Notes: generated by a model not told the origin, from the sequence alone. 64,000 bases of DNA from Fimadaptatus sp948467645 (GCA_948467645.1 CAOKFD010000002.1:1-64000); one strand, 5' to 3'. Counted from the stretch's first letter, positions 24,753 through 33,814 are shown. Numbers and translations are program-made.

Positions 24753-26621
24753 TTGCAGTTTCAGGAAGAGCAGGATTATAATAAGCGATTTGACCTGAAC
24801 CTTTGGAAACGCCTGTTTTATTACGCCCGGCCGTTTTATAAGTATCTGGTGGGCGTGGCGCTGTGCATGATGTGCTCGGCGCTGATGGACACGGTGTTCC
24901 CGCTTATGAACCGCTATGCCATCGACACTTTTGTCACTCAGGGTTCGCTGGACGGCATAGGCGGATTTGCCGCCGCGTACATCGGATTTGTGCTGTTTCA
25001 GGTGGCGTGCATATTCTCGTTTATACGATTTGCCAACCGCACCGAGATCGGACTGTGCCACCGCATACGCAAGCTGGCGTTCGCACGGCTTCAGGAGCAG
25101 CCCTTCTCCTACTATGACCACACGCCCGTGGGCTACCTGATCGCGCGCATGACCAACGATACCCAGCGTCTGGGCGATACCGTGGGCTGGGGATTGGTTG
25201 ACCTTCTGTGGGGTGGATGCTACGTAATTTTCACCGCAGTCACCATGTTCCGGCTTAACTGGAAGATGACGCTGGTCGTGCTGGCCGTAGTACCGCCGAT
25301 CGCGGTTATATCGGTGTACTTCCAGAAGAAGATACTGTCCAGCTACCGCACGGTGCGCAAGACCAATTCCAAGATAACCGGCGCATTCAACGAAGGCATA
25401 ATGGGCGCAAAGACCACCAAGACGCTGGTGCGCGAGGACGCGAACTACGAAGAGTTCCAGTCGCTCACACGCACTATGAAGCAAAGCTCGATTCACGCAG
25501 CTGTGCTGTCGGCGCTGTTCATGCCCATCGTGGTAACGCTGGGCTCGTTCGCCACAGCGTACGTGCTGTGGAAGGGCGGCTATGACGTATTCTCGGGCGT
25601 CATGACTATCGGTACGCTGAACGTATTCCTTTCGTACAGCATGTCGATATTCGAGCCCATCCGCGACATCGCGCGCATATTCGCCGATCTGCAGTCGTCT
25701 CAGGCCGCGGCCGAGCGCGTAATCACCATGATGGAGACCGAACCCGACATTCAGGACACTCCCGAGGTAATCGCCAAGTACGGCACCGCATTTGAGCCCA
25801 AGCGCGAGAACTGGGAACCCATCGTGGGCGACATCGAATTTAAGAATGTCTCGTTCCAGTACAAGAAGGGCGAGAAGGTGCTCAAGAACTTCAATCTGAA
25901 GGTAAAGCACGGCCAGACGATTGCGCTGGTCGGCGAAACCGGTTCGGGCAAGTCCACGATAGTCAACCTGATCTGCCGCTTTTACGAGCCTACCGAGGGA
26001 CAAATACTCATCGACGGGCGCGACTACCGCGAAAGGTCGCAGCTCTGGCTGCACTCCAATCTGGGTTACGTGCTGCAAACGCCGCACCTTTTCACCGGCA
26101 CAATCGCGGATAACATCCGCTACGGCAACCTGAACGCAACCGACGAACAGGTGCGTCAGGCCGCGCGCATGGTGGGCGCGGAGGAGTTCATAATGCGCAT
26201 GGAAAAGGGCTATGACACCGACGTGGGCGAAGGCGGCAACCGCCTGTCCACCGGCCAGAAGCAGCTATTGAGTTTTGCGCGCGCACTGGTGGGAAGCCCC
26301 AGCATATTCGTGCTGGACGAGGCCACGTCGTCGGTCGATACCGAGACCGAGCAGGCCATACAGCGCGCCATCGCATCGGCGCTCAGTGGCCGCACCAGCT
26401 TCATCATCGCGCACCGTCTGTCCACGATACGCACCGCCGACAGGATACTGGTTATCCACAATGGCGAGGTAATTGAGGAAGGCACGCATCACGAGCTGAT
26501 CGCAAAGCACGGTCACTACTACGACCTGTACACCAACCAGTTCCGCAGCGACCGCGAGGCCGATCTGCTGGGGCGCAAGGTTGAGGCAGAGGTCATCGAC
26601 GGCAACGCCATAGCAGAATAA
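24753..26621 (+). CDS. ABC exporter half-transporter, catalytic partner subunit
   Basis: 622 residues, exporter domain then ATPase. Walker A GETGSGKST near residue 393, signature LSTGQKQLLSFA near 498 (Gly replaced by Thr in LSGGQ), Walker B FVLDEATSSVD near 519 with the catalytic Glu, H-loop IAHR. The complementary changes in the two subunits leave one canonical and one degenerate ATP site, as in BmrCD/TM287-288. Start is TTG with AAGGAAGTG 7 nt upstream. Co-transcribed with the preceding gene and closed by a terminator at 26625-26663. Multidrug export is the usual family role; the nearby small peptide is a possible alternative cargo. Confidence 0.92.
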   Translation: MQFQEEQDYNKRFDLNLWKRLFYYARPFYKYLVGVALCMMCSALMDTVFPLMNRYAIDTFVTQGSLDGIGGFAAAYIGFVLFQVACIFSFIRFANRTEIGLCHRIRKLAFARLQEQPFSYYDHTPVGYLIARMTNDTQRLGDTVGWGLVDLLWGGCYVIFTAVTMFRLNWKMTLVVLAVVPPIAVISVYFQKKILSSYRTVRKTNSKITGAFNEGIMGAKTTKTLVREDANYEEFQSLTRTMKQSSIHAAVLSALFMPIVVTLGSFATAYVLWKGGYDVFSGVMTIGTLNVFLSYSMSIFEPIRDIARIFADLQSSQAAAERVITMMETEPDIQDTPEVIAKYGTAFEPKRENWEPIVGDIEFKNVSFQYKKGEKVLKNFNLKVKHGQTIALVGETGSGKSTIVNLICRFYEPTEGQILIDGRDYRERSQLWLHSNLGYVLQTPHLFTGTIADNIRYGNLNATDEQVRQAARMVGAEEFIMRMEKGYDTDVGEGGNRLSTGQKQLLSFARALVGSPSIFVLDEATSSVDTETEQAIQRAIASALSGRTSFIIAHRLSTIRTADRILVIHNGEVIEEGTHHELIAKHGHYYDLYTNQFRSDREADLLGRKVEAEVIDGNAIAE

Positions 26622-26624
26622 TGT

Positions 26625-26663
26625 CTTGCCCCCGGATCGGCAGAAGCGCCGTCCGGGGGCAAG
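26625..26663 (+). terminator. terminator of ABC exporter operon
   Basis: A perfect 12-bp stem (26625-26636 with 26652-26663) followed by TGCATTTTGG, 4 nt after the stop codon. Confidence 0.7.
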
Positions 26664-26824
26664 TGCATTTTGGGATTGCATTAGCTGTATGCAGACTTTC
26701 CCAATACCGCCTTTTCCCGCTCAAGATGCAGGTATAGCGGCACAACATGCCTGCATATAAAAGCCCTTTGATGATATAATTGTATCATTGGAATAGATAA
26801 CCATCTTCAGAAAGGAGCATTGAA

Positions 26825-27400
26825 ATGAAACACAGAACATTAAAGGCAGCAGCGCTCGCACTGGCGTGCATGATACCGTCGGTCGGCTTTTGCGGACTGG
26901 TAAACGCCGACGGCCAGATTCCCGAAGCGGCATATCACGCCGAAAACGAATACATGGAAATCGCAATCGCCGAGGCGCGCGAAGGCATATACAATGGCGA
27001 TGGCGGCCCGTTCGGCAGTGTAATCGTGAAGGACGGCGAAATCATAGGCCAGGGGCACAACATGGTATTAGCCAACAACGATTCCACCTGCCACGGCGAG
27101 ATCTCCGCGATACGAAACGCGGAGGCGGCCATCGGCAGTTACGATCTTACGGGCGCAGAGCTGTACACGACCGGCGAGCCGTGCCCGATGTGCCTGGCGG
27201 CGTGCATGTGGGCCAACATCGATGTGGTTTACTATGGCTGCACAATCGAGGACAATGAGGTAATCGGCTTCCGCGACAAGAAGTTCGACGACATGTTCGG
27301 CGGGCGCGAAGCGTTTAAGGACTACCTCATTGAGATGGACAGGCATGCGTGCCTGAGCCTGTTCGACGAATATAACGACATGGATGCAACGATCTATTGA
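26825..27400 (+). CDS. nucleoside/guanine deaminase family protein with predicted signal peptide
   Basis: 191 residues. Residues 42-180 are a CDA-fold zinc deaminase: GGPFGSVIVKDGEIIGQGHN, the catalytic CHGEISAIRNA (H90, E92) and GEPCPMCLAACMWA (C120, C123) as in guanine deaminase or related purine deaminases. Unusually, about 35 extra residues precede it and look like a signal peptide (KHRTLKAAALALACMIPSVG, possible cleavage after VNA). Known relatives of about 155 residues are cytoplasmic. ATG with AAAGGAG 8 nt upstream; the next in-frame Met (residue 43) is already at the domain border and has no ribosome binding site. TATAAT lies at 26772-26777. Single-gene unit closed by a strong terminator. 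Confidence 0.82.
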   Translation: MKHRTLKAAALALACMIPSVGFCGLVNADGQIPEAAYHAENEYMEIAIAEAREGIYNGDGGPFGSVIVKDGEIIGQGHNMVLANNDSTCHGEISAIRNAEAAIGSYDLTGAELYTTGEPCPMCLAACMWANIDVVYYGCTIEDNEVIGFRDKKFDDMFGGREAFKDYLIEMDRHACLSLFDEYNDMDATIY

Positions 27401-27417
27401 GTGCTTACTTGCCAAAC

Positions 27418-27460
27418 AAACCCTGCGTCTGCCTTAACGGTGGACGCAGGGTTTTTGTTT
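27418..27460. terminator. bidirectional terminator after deaminase gene
   Basis: AAACCCTGCGTC...GACGCAGGGTTTTTG, a 12-bp stem with T-tracts on both strands. It lies between the deaminase and the convergent MATE gene. Confidence 0.85.
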
Positions 27461-27550
27461 TTAGCTGAGGGCTTGCGCTGATTTACAGACTTCGTATGTT
27501 ATGAACATAATCGGCAGCAGACACACATTGCCTCTGCCTGAGACATGCAC

Positions 27551-28921
27551 TTATGACTTAGCGGCAGTGGTGCCCTCCTCGCCCAACTCGCCGCGCAGTA
27601 TACGCCTTTTCCAGCCGATGCACATTGCAAGCGCAATCGCGAACGCCAGCACGTCGGTCACAGCCCCGGTATACATAAGCCCGTTCAGCCCCGCCGCGCC
27701 GTTCATTATGTACATGCACGGTACGTACAGCGCGCCCTGCCTGAGCACAGACAGCGCAATCGCATACGACGCCTTGCCCGTGGCCTGCAAAAATGCGGTG
27801 CACGCCTGATACGCGCCCGCAAGCGGACACGCCGTCAGCGATATTGCAAGCATCGCCCTGCCCAGTTCAATTACCGCCGCGTCCGAAGTGAACGCCGCCA
27901 TAAATCCGTCGCGCGCCACATAGCACGCCCCACTCAGCAGCGCACTAACCACGAACGCAAGCGCCGCCGTCTTGCGCGATATTTCAAGCGCGCGCTTTGC
28001 ATCGCCGCGGCCATAGTTATACGAAATCGCGGGCTGTATGCCCATGCATATGCCTATTGCAATCATCACAGCCAGCATACCCGCCTTGCCCGAAACACCC
28101 ATCGCCGCAATCGCCTTGTCGCCGTAATGTGAGAGCAGACCGTTATTTAGCACGCCCGCGCAGCTGCCCAAGAGCGTGCTGACCGCCAGCGGCAGTCCCA
28201 GCGCGATTACGCTAAGACATCGCCGCCACTCGCCCCGCAGTGCGCGCGGCGAGAACGCGAAGCCGGGCATCTTCCTCACAATATACATGATCAAAAGCGC
28301 ACAGCCCGCCGCGTTGCCAATAACCGTAGCCAGCGCCGCGCCCTCCACGCCCATGCCGAGTACCTCGATCAGCAGCGGGTCGAGCGCAACGTTGATGACT
28401 GTGCCTAAACCGTTACCTAACATTGCCTCGCGCGTGGAGCCGCCCGCGCGCACGACATTGCTGAGCACGCCCGCCATAAGCACGAACGGCGTGCCCAGCG
28501 AAAGCACGCGCACATATCGCACCGCATATTCGGCAGTGGCCGCGCCCGCGCCCAGCAAAGTGCAAACCTCGGGCGCAAACAGAGCGCCAACTACCGCCAG
28601 TGCAGCGCTAACAGTCAAAGCGCCCCAGAAGCAGAACGACGTAACTGCATTCAGCGCGCGATCATCCCCGCCGCCCAGCGCCAGCGCCGCCGCAGTACAG
28701 CCGCCCGAACCCAACAGCGTGCCCAAGCCCTGTATCGCGCCAAATACCGGCCCGGTAAGCGCCAGCGCCGCAACCTGTGCGGTGTCGCCCGCGCGCCCGA
28801 TGAAGTATACATCGGCCATGTTGTATATCACCATGACCAGCATAACGGTTATCGCCGGTAAGCTCATGCTCAGAAACAGCCGCCATACCGGCCCGCGCGC
28901 CATGCGTTCCTGTGCGTTCAT
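27551..28921 (-). CDS. MATE family efflux transporter
   Basis: 456 residues with about twelve membrane helices. The start GPVWRLFLSMSLPAITVMLV, then YNMADVYFIGRAGDTAQVAA and a second-half repeat of the same layout, is typical of MATE pumps, which export drugs or metabolites in exchange for Na+ or H+. GGGGGG precedes the ATG. Divergent from a TetR regulator with overlapping promoters, so probably induced by a substrate that releases that repressor. Confident for family; substrate unknown. Confidence 0.93.
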   Translation of the reverse strand: MNAQERMARGPVWRLFLSMSLPAITVMLVMVIYNMADVYFIGRAGDTAQVAALALTGPVFGAIQGLGTLLGSGGCTAAALALGGGDDRALNAVTSFCFWGALTVSAALAVVGALFAPEVCTLLGAGAATAEYAVRYVRVLSLGTPFVLMAGVLSNVVRAGGSTREAMLGNGLGTVINVALDPLLIEVLGMGVEGAALATVIGNAAGCALLIMYIVRKMPGFAFSPRALRGEWRRCLSVIALGLPLAVSTLLGSCAGVLNNGLLSHYGDKAIAAMGVSGKAGMLAVMIAIGICMGIQPAISYNYGRGDAKRALEISRKTAALAFVVSALLSGACYVARDGFMAAFTSDAAVIELGRAMLAISLTACPLAGAYQACTAFLQATGKASYAIALSVLRQGALYVPCMYIMNGAAGLNGLMYTGAVTDVLAFAIALAMCIGWKRRILRGELGEEGTTAAKS

Positions 28922-28958
28922 GTATATTCCCCCCTTAGCGCCGCGATTAACACGACTA

Positions 28959-28987
28959 TTGATGTATTATTCAATTAAGAGTATAAT
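28959..28987 (+). promoter_or_regulatory. TetR gene promoter, shares -10 box with MATE promoter
   Basis: TTGATG (28959-28964), 17-nt spacer, TATAAT (28982-28987). Both polymerases would need the same 4 bp, so only one promoter can be open at a time. Confidence 0.65.
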
Positions 28988-29008
28988 GCAGGCAGCATTT
29001 GCGTTCAA
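28980..29008 (-). promoter_or_regulatory. MATE gene promoter, shares -10 box with divergent promoter
   Basis: Minus strand TTGAAC (29003-29008), 17-nt spacer, TATACT (28980-28985). The -10 box overlaps that of the TetR gene promoter (28982-28987) on the other strand. Confidence 0.65.
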
Positions 29009-29051
29009 TCCGCAATATATGTCCATTTGTCCAGTTAATGAGGTGATAAGT

Positions 29052-29612
29052 ATGAATAAGTCGAATAACCAGCGCTATCGCGATACCGAAGAAAATATAA
29101 GACAGGCTGTGATGGAACTAATCAAGCGCGGCGAAGAGCTGTCCGTGCGCGCGATATGTCAGCGCGCGGGCGTAAACCGCTCCACATTCTATTTGCATTT
29201 TTCCGATGTGTACGATATGATGGATAAGTTCGAGGCCGCGATGTCGAAGGAAATGGTGGCCGCATTCATGTGCGAAGGCGCACATGGCTTTGCAGACAGG
29301 ATTGAAAACGTATTTGAATACATCGCCCAACACGCCGATATATACCGCGCGTGGCTGCGCGCGCCGCGGCGCGGACTGCCGTTTCCATTTATACTGCCCG
29401 ACGAATACATTCGCGGGCTTATCAACTTTCGGCGCGGTATGGGTTTGGAGTCCGACACGGAGTTTAACTATCAACAGAGCTTCTTCATGGGCGGTGTCGC
29501 CGAGGCAGCGCGCGTATGGCTTGAGTGCGGCTGCCGGGAATCGCCGCGCGAGCTGACGCGCATACTGCTGGGGACGTTCGCGCACGGCAATGGCGACATG
29601 TTCATATGGTAA
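29052..29612 (+). CDS. TetR/AcrR family transcriptional regulator
   Basis: 186 residues. The N-terminal helix-turn-helix reads LSVRAICQRAGVNRSTFYLHF followed by SDVYDMMDKFE, typical of TetR proteins; the C-terminal ligand domain is variable. GAGGTGAT precedes the ATG at good spacing, although the frame stays open for more than 800 nt upstream because it runs antisense to the MATE gene. Divergent from the MATE pump and driven from an overlapping promoter, it is most likely its local repressor. No strong palindrome was found in the shared promoter, only a weak TTGA-8 nt-TCAA. Confidence 0.88.
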   Translation: MNKSNNQRYRDTEENIRQAVMELIKRGEELSVRAICQRAGVNRSTFYLHFSDVYDMMDKFEAAMSKEMVAAFMCEGAHGFADRIENVFEYIAQHADIYRAWLRAPRRGLPFPFILPDEYIRGLINFRRGMGLESDTEFNYQQSFFMGGVAEAARVWLECGCRESPRELTRILLGTFAHGNGDMFIW

Positions 29613-29663
29613 GCCGTCGTCATGCTCGCTCATGTTTCCTGCCGGGGCTCATTTCCTAAAAAA

Positions 29664-29692
29664 ATCCGCGTCCGGACAGCCCGGACGCGGAT
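29664..29692. terminator. bidirectional terminator between convergent genes
   Basis: A perfect 12-bp stem ATCCGCGTCCGG/CCGGACGCGGAT with T-runs on both sides (seven T on the minus strand). Confidence 0.88.
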
Positions 29693-29720
29693 ATATTTTT
29701 AATTAAGTTGACCGGCTAAA

Positions 29721-30566
29721 TCAAAGCCCGACCTCGTTGCACATGCGGCGCAGATTGTCCAGCCCCACGCGGCAGCCGGTGATGCAGTCCTCCATGCCTT
29801 CAAACTCAAGGGAGATCCAGCCGTCGTAGTTGGCGCGCTTGAGCAGACGCAGGCACTGCTTTACGGGCACTACGCCCTGGCCGATGATAGCGCCGCGCAG
29901 GTAGTTGCCCGCACGGGTGCCGAAGAAGCCCTCGCCGGGGTTCTCGCCGTCGCCCGACTTGAACAGGAAGTCCTTGGCGTGTACGTGGGCGGCGTAGGGC
30001 AGTGCGTTGCCCAGCGCTATGGCGCTGTTCTCGTCGGCGCACATGAAGTTGCCCATGTCGGTCAGCAGGGAGAAGTTCTCGTGGTTAACGGCATGGTACA
30101 GCGCGGTCACGCGGGCGCTGTCCTGAACCATCAGGCCGTGGTTCTCAACCATCGTGCGGACGCCCTTGGTCTGGGCATACTCAGTCACGCGGCGGCAGCC
30201 CTCGGCGATGATGGGCAGAATGTCGTCAAAGGTCATGCCCTTGGGGAAGGAATAGGTGGTGTCGTGACGCATCAGCTTTACGCCCAGAGCCGCGGCAATA
30301 TCCACTTCCTCATGCAGACGCGCAACTTCCTGCTCGAAATCGCGGTTTACAAAGTCCGCGCCGGTCAGGTAGCATACAACCGGCAGATTGAGATCGCGGG
30401 AACGCTCCACAATCTTGGGCACATTCTGCTCGATGCTGGCCTTGTCATAGGAAAACTCAACGCCCTCAAAGCCCAGTTCCTTGGCCTTGTCCATAAGGGT
30501 CAGCTGATCCAGTTTGCCCTCGGTGGTATACTTATGGAAGCTATACGAAGAAACACATATCTTCAT
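29721..30566 (-). CDS. sugar phosphate isomerase/epimerase (TIM barrel)
   Basis: 281 residues. MKICVSSYSFHKYTTEGKLD and LGFEGVEFSYD open a xylose-isomerase-like TIM barrel; metal ligands appear in TMVENHGLM (Glu), LLTDMGNFM (Asp), HVHAKDF (His, Asp) and WISLEFEGMED (Glu). The family interconverts ketoses or acts on inososes and hydroxypyruvate. Good GGAGG before the ATG. It has its own promoter (TTGCCT-17-TATAAT) and terminator and no transporter gene beside it, so the substrate is unclear. Only distantly like the protein at 7757. Confidence 0.87.
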   Translation of the reverse strand: MKICVSSYSFHKYTTEGKLDQLTLMDKAKELGFEGVEFSYDKASIEQNVPKIVERSRDLNLPVVCYLTGADFVNRDFEQEVARLHEEVDIAAALGVKLMRHDTTYSFPKGMTFDDILPIIAEGCRRVTEYAQTKGVRTMVENHGLMVQDSARVTALYHAVNHENFSLLTDMGNFMCADENSAIALGNALPYAAHVHAKDFLFKSGDGENPGEGFFGTRAGNYLRGAIIGQGVVPVKQCLRLLKRANYDGWISLEFEGMEDCITGCRVGLDNLRRMCNEVGL

Positions 30567-30614
30567 CAGTTTATCCTCCGCTAAAATATTTGGTGAACGT
30601 GGTCTTACTTACAT

Positions 30615-30643
30615 ATTATATACCAACGCGGCCAAACAGGCAA
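30615..30643 (-). promoter_or_regulatory. promoter of isomerase gene
   Basis: Minus strand TTGCCT (30638-30643), 17-nt spacer, TATAAT (30615-30620), about 50 nt upstream of the start codon. Confidence 0.65.
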
Positions 30644-30697
30644 GACAATAAAATGAATATTACGCCGCGGCGAGATTACGGCGGCCGCCCGCCGCGC

Positions 30698-30726
30698 TTG
30701 TACATGCGCACGTCGCGTGATATAAT
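30698..30726 (+). promoter_or_regulatory. promoter of GNAT gene
   Basis: TTGTAC (30698-30703), 17-nt spacer, TATAAT (30721-30726), 25 nt before the ATG. Confidence 0.65.
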
Positions 30727-30750
30727 CATAAAAAACAATCGGAGGCATAT

Positions 30751-31149
30751 ATGGATATAACTTACAGCAGTGAGCACTGTCCGAACGATTCTGAACTGAA
30801 AGAGCTGTTTTCTACCGTCGAATGGCAGGTCAGCCGACACATTGACCGGCTGTCGGCGGCGATGTACAAATACGACAATCTGATTACCGCATGGGACGGC
30901 GCGCGGCTGGTTGGGCTGGTGTGTTCGCTCGACGACGGCGCAGTCACCGCGTACATCAATTACCTTATAGTACACCCCGATTATCAGCGCATGGGTATAG
31001 GCAAGGAGCTTATGCGGCGGATACTGAACGAATACCGGGACTTTATGCGCGTGGAGCTTATAGCCGACGCAGGCGCTACGGAATTTTACGACAAGCTGGA
31101 CTTTGACGCGATAAACGCCGTGCCGATGTGCTTTTCACCGGATGCGTAA
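30751..31149 (+). CDS. GNAT family N-acetyltransferase
   Basis: 132 residues, a minimal GNAT fold. The acetyl-CoA-binding segment is YLIVHPDYQRMGIGKELMRR, matching the Q/RxxGxG/A motif, followed by the usual RVELIADAGATEFYDKLDF at the C-terminal end of the fold. It would transfer an acetyl group to an amine of a small molecule or protein; the acceptor cannot be inferred. CGGAGG precedes the ATG. Single gene with its own promoter. Confidence 0.9.
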   Translation: MDITYSSEHCPNDSELKELFSTVEWQVSRHIDRLSAAMYKYDNLITAWDGARLVGLVCSLDDGAVTAYINYLIVHPDYQRMGIGKELMRRILNEYRDFMRVELIADAGATEFYDKLDFDAINAVPMCFSPDA

Positions 31150-31195
31150 GCGCGCGCCAAACGCCTGCTCGAAACACGGGCAGGCGCACTTTGCG

Positions 31196-31726
31196 TCACT
31201 GCATCGCGTTCAATAGCCCCACTACCCATTCAAACGTATTATATAGCAGCACTATCCCCTGGCCGCCGTCGAAAAATCCGAAGAACTTCTTATCTTTTAT
31301 GCCCGCCTTATTTATTATTTCATTTATGTAGTCTATAATCCCGTCATCGAGCCAGTTTGCCTGTATATTCGCCTGATACGTATAGCTCTTGCCGCGCCAC
31401 ACAAAGTTCACGCGCTCTTTGCCCGCGACCATGCGCTGCTTCACGTCGCACGGACAAAATTCGCCGCCCGACACGCGCTCGGCACTTTTCAGGAATTCGA
31501 TATACATGCTGTCCTGCGGCATATTGGCTGCATCGAAAGCGTACACATACGGGTTTTCGCTCTCTCCCAGCCTTGTCAGCATCAGTATCGACACATGCGC
31601 CGCATCGTTACAGCCCAGCATACCCGCCTCGAACGTCAGCGCGTCCACATCCATTTTTTCCAATCCCTTCAGACCGGCCGCAATCATCTTTGCGCGCTGA
31701 TTATCGACTATCTTCCTTAAATCCAT
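31196..31726 (-). CDS. hypothetical protein
   Basis: 176 residues, soluble, no signal peptide. It contains ERVSGGEFCPCDVKQRMVAG with a CPC pair, the strand-rich KERVNFVWRGKSYTYQ, and ends GQGIVLLYNTFEWVVGLLNA. No family was recognised with certainty. Start chosen at MDLRKIVDNQR, which has AAAGGA upstream; 15 more in-frame codons upstream overlap the thrS terminator and lack a ribosome binding site. It follows thrS and its terminator, so it may be transcribed by read-through. Confidence 0.7.
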   Translation of the reverse strand: MDLRKIVDNQRAKMIAAGLKGLEKMDVDALTFEAGMLGCNDAAHVSILMLTRLGESENPYVYAFDAANMPQDSMYIEFLKSAERVSGGEFCPCDVKQRMVAGKERVNFVWRGKSYTYQANIQANWLDDGIIDYINEIINKAGIKDKKFFGFFDGGQGIVLLYNTFEWVVGLLNAMQ

Positions 31727-31759
31727 ATCGTATTTAATCCTTTCAGGCAATTTATTAAA

Positions 31760-31782
31760 GGCGCGTCCCATTGGAACGCGCC
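31760..31782 (-). terminator. thrS: terminator of thrS
   Basis: GGCGCGT...ACGCGCC stem, 7 bp with extensions, followed on the minus strand by TTTAATAAATT, 25 nt after the thrS stop. Confidence 0.6.
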
Positions 31783-31806
31783 CCTGAATATTGCAATTGC
31801 GCCGGT

Positions 31807-33756
31807 TTAGTTGATGGCCTTGGTGCGGATTTCCTCCATGAGCTTGGCGATGATCTCGTCCACGCCCATCGTGCCCAGATCGCCCTTGCGGCCGCGCACG
31901 GCGACGGTTCCGTTTTCGGCTTCCTTGTCGCCCAGCACGAACATGTACGGGATCTTGTCCATCTGCGCCTCGCGAATCTTAAAGCCGATCTTCTCGTTGC
32001 GCAGATCCAGCTCGCAGCGGATGCCCAGGCTGTCCAGCTTTTCGGCGATGGCCTTGGCCGCGTCGTCGGCGCGGTTGGTTATCGTCATTACCTTTACCTG
32101 CGTCGGGCTGAGCCACAGCGGGAACGCGCCCGCGTACTCCTCGATCAGGTAGGCCAGCGTGCGCTCGTAGCAGCCCAGCGACGTGCGGTGGATTATGTAG
32201 GGCAGCTTCTTCTGGCCGTCCGCGTCGGTATACTCCATACCGAACTGGCGCGCCAGCAGCATGTCAATCTGAATCGTGACCAGCGTGTCCTCCTTGCCGA
32301 ACACATTCTTGTACTGAATATCCAGCTTGGGGCCATAGAACGCGGCCTCGTCGATGCCGATGGTGTACTTTACGCCCAGATCTTCCAGTATTTGAGCCAT
32401 TACGCGCTGCGCTTCTTCCCACTGTTCAGGCGTGCCCTCGTACTTGTTCTTGGGGTTAGCCGGATCCCACTGGCTGAAGCGGAAGGTGCACTTATCGAGC
32501 AGGCCCAGCGTGCCCAGGAAGTACTTAGCCAGATCGAGGCAGCCCTTGAACTCCTCCTCCAGCTGATCGGGACGCAGTACAAGGTGGCCTTCGGAGATCG
32601 TGAACTGCCGCACGCGGATAAGGCCGTGCATCTCGCCCGAATCCTCATTGCGGAACAGCGTAGAGGTTTCGCCCAGGCGCATGGGCAGGTCGCGGTAGCT
32701 GCGCATACGGTTGAGATATACCTGATACTGGAACGGGCAGGTCATGGGGCGCAGGGCAAAGCACTCCTTGGTCTCGTCATGCGGGTCGCCCAGCACGAAC
32801 ATGCCGTCCAAATAGTGATCCCAGTGGCCCGATATCTTGTACAGCTCGCGCTTGGCCATGTACGGGGTCTTGGTGAGCAGATAGCCGCGCTTCTGCTCCA
32901 CATCCTCGACCCAGCGCTGAAGCAGCTGTATTACGCGCGCGCCCTTGGGCAGTATTATGGGCAGGCCCTGGCCAATAACGTCGACCGTGGTGAAGTACTC
33001 CAGCTCGCGGCCGAGCTTATTGTGGTCGCGCTTCTTGGCTTCCTCCACCTGCGCAAGATACTCGTTCAGCTCGTCCTTGGACGGGAACGCCGTGCCGTAG
33101 ATGCGCTGAAGCATCTTATTCTTTTCGTTGCCGCGCCAGTAAGCGCCCGCAACCTGAGTAAGCTTTACCGCCTTCACCTTGCCGGTAGAGGGCAGGTGCG
33201 GGCCGGCGCACAGGTCGGTGAAGTCGCCCTGCTTATAGAACGAAATCGTCGCGTCCTCGGGCAGGTCGCGTATCAGCTCGGCCTTATACGGCTCACCCTT
33301 TTCCTCGCAGAAGGCAATCGCCTCGGCGCGGGGCAGTTCAAAGCGTTCAAGGCGTATGTTCTGCTTGATGATGTGGTTCATTTCCTTTTCGAGCTTGGCT
33401 AGCACTTCGGGCGTGAAGTTTTCGTCCACGTCAAAGTCATAATAGAAACCGTTGTCGATAGCCGGGCCGATAGCCAGCTTTGCGTTCGGGATTATATGCT
33501 TCACGGCCTGAGCCAGCACATGCGACGCGGTGTGGCGCAGTACCTTCTTGCCGTCGTCATCAGCGAAGGTGAGTATTTCCACCTGAACGGGCGCGTCGGT
33601 ATTCTGATTAACCGGCTCCGCAAGTCCCTGTACCTTGCCGTCCACGCGCGCGGCCAGCGCGGCCTTCTTCAGGTCGCCGTCCAGCTTGGAAAGCATATCC
33701 AGCGCGTTCGTACCGTTTTCAAATTCGTGCTGCTGACCATTCAAAATAACTACCAT
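31807..33756 (-). CDS. thrS: threonyl-tRNA synthetase
   Basis: 649 residues, the normal length. Domains in order: N-terminal TGS (ILNGQQHEFENGTNALD), the second editing domain with HTASHVLAQAVKHI and its late Cys-containing part (FTDLCAGPHLPSTG), the class II catalytic core (FALRPMTCPFQYQ, GLIRVRQFTISEGHLV, and the late HRTSLGCYERTLAYLIEEY), and the anticodon-binding domain at the C-terminus. It charges tRNA-Thr and hydrolyses Ser-tRNA-Thr. AAAGGAGG precedes the ATG. Expression is controlled by a threonine T-box leader directly upstream. Confidence 0.98.
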   Translation of the reverse strand: MVVILNGQQHEFENGTNALDMLSKLDGDLKKAALAARVDGKVQGLAEPVNQNTDAPVQVEILTFADDDGKKVLRHTASHVLAQAVKHIIPNAKLAIGPAIDNGFYYDFDVDENFTPEVLAKLEKEMNHIIKQNIRLERFELPRAEAIAFCEEKGEPYKAELIRDLPEDATISFYKQGDFTDLCAGPHLPSTGKVKAVKLTQVAGAYWRGNEKNKMLQRIYGTAFPSKDELNEYLAQVEEAKKRDHNKLGRELEYFTTVDVIGQGLPIILPKGARVIQLLQRWVEDVEQKRGYLLTKTPYMAKRELYKISGHWDHYLDGMFVLGDPHDETKECFALRPMTCPFQYQVYLNRMRSYRDLPMRLGETSTLFRNEDSGEMHGLIRVRQFTISEGHLVLRPDQLEEEFKGCLDLAKYFLGTLGLLDKCTFRFSQWDPANPKNKYEGTPEQWEEAQRVMAQILEDLGVKYTIGIDEAAFYGPKLDIQYKNVFGKEDTLVTIQIDMLLARQFGMEYTDADGQKKLPYIIHRTSLGCYERTLAYLIEEYAGAFPLWLSPTQVKVMTITNRADDAAKAIAEKLDSLGIRCELDLRNEKIGFKIREAQMDKIPYMFVLGDKEAENGTVAVRGRKGDLGTMGVDEIIAKLMEEIRTKAIN

Positions 33757-33814
33757 AATTCATATCCTCCTTTACCATATCGGGCGCGCAAAGCAGTGCC
33801 CCGGCGCATTCCGG

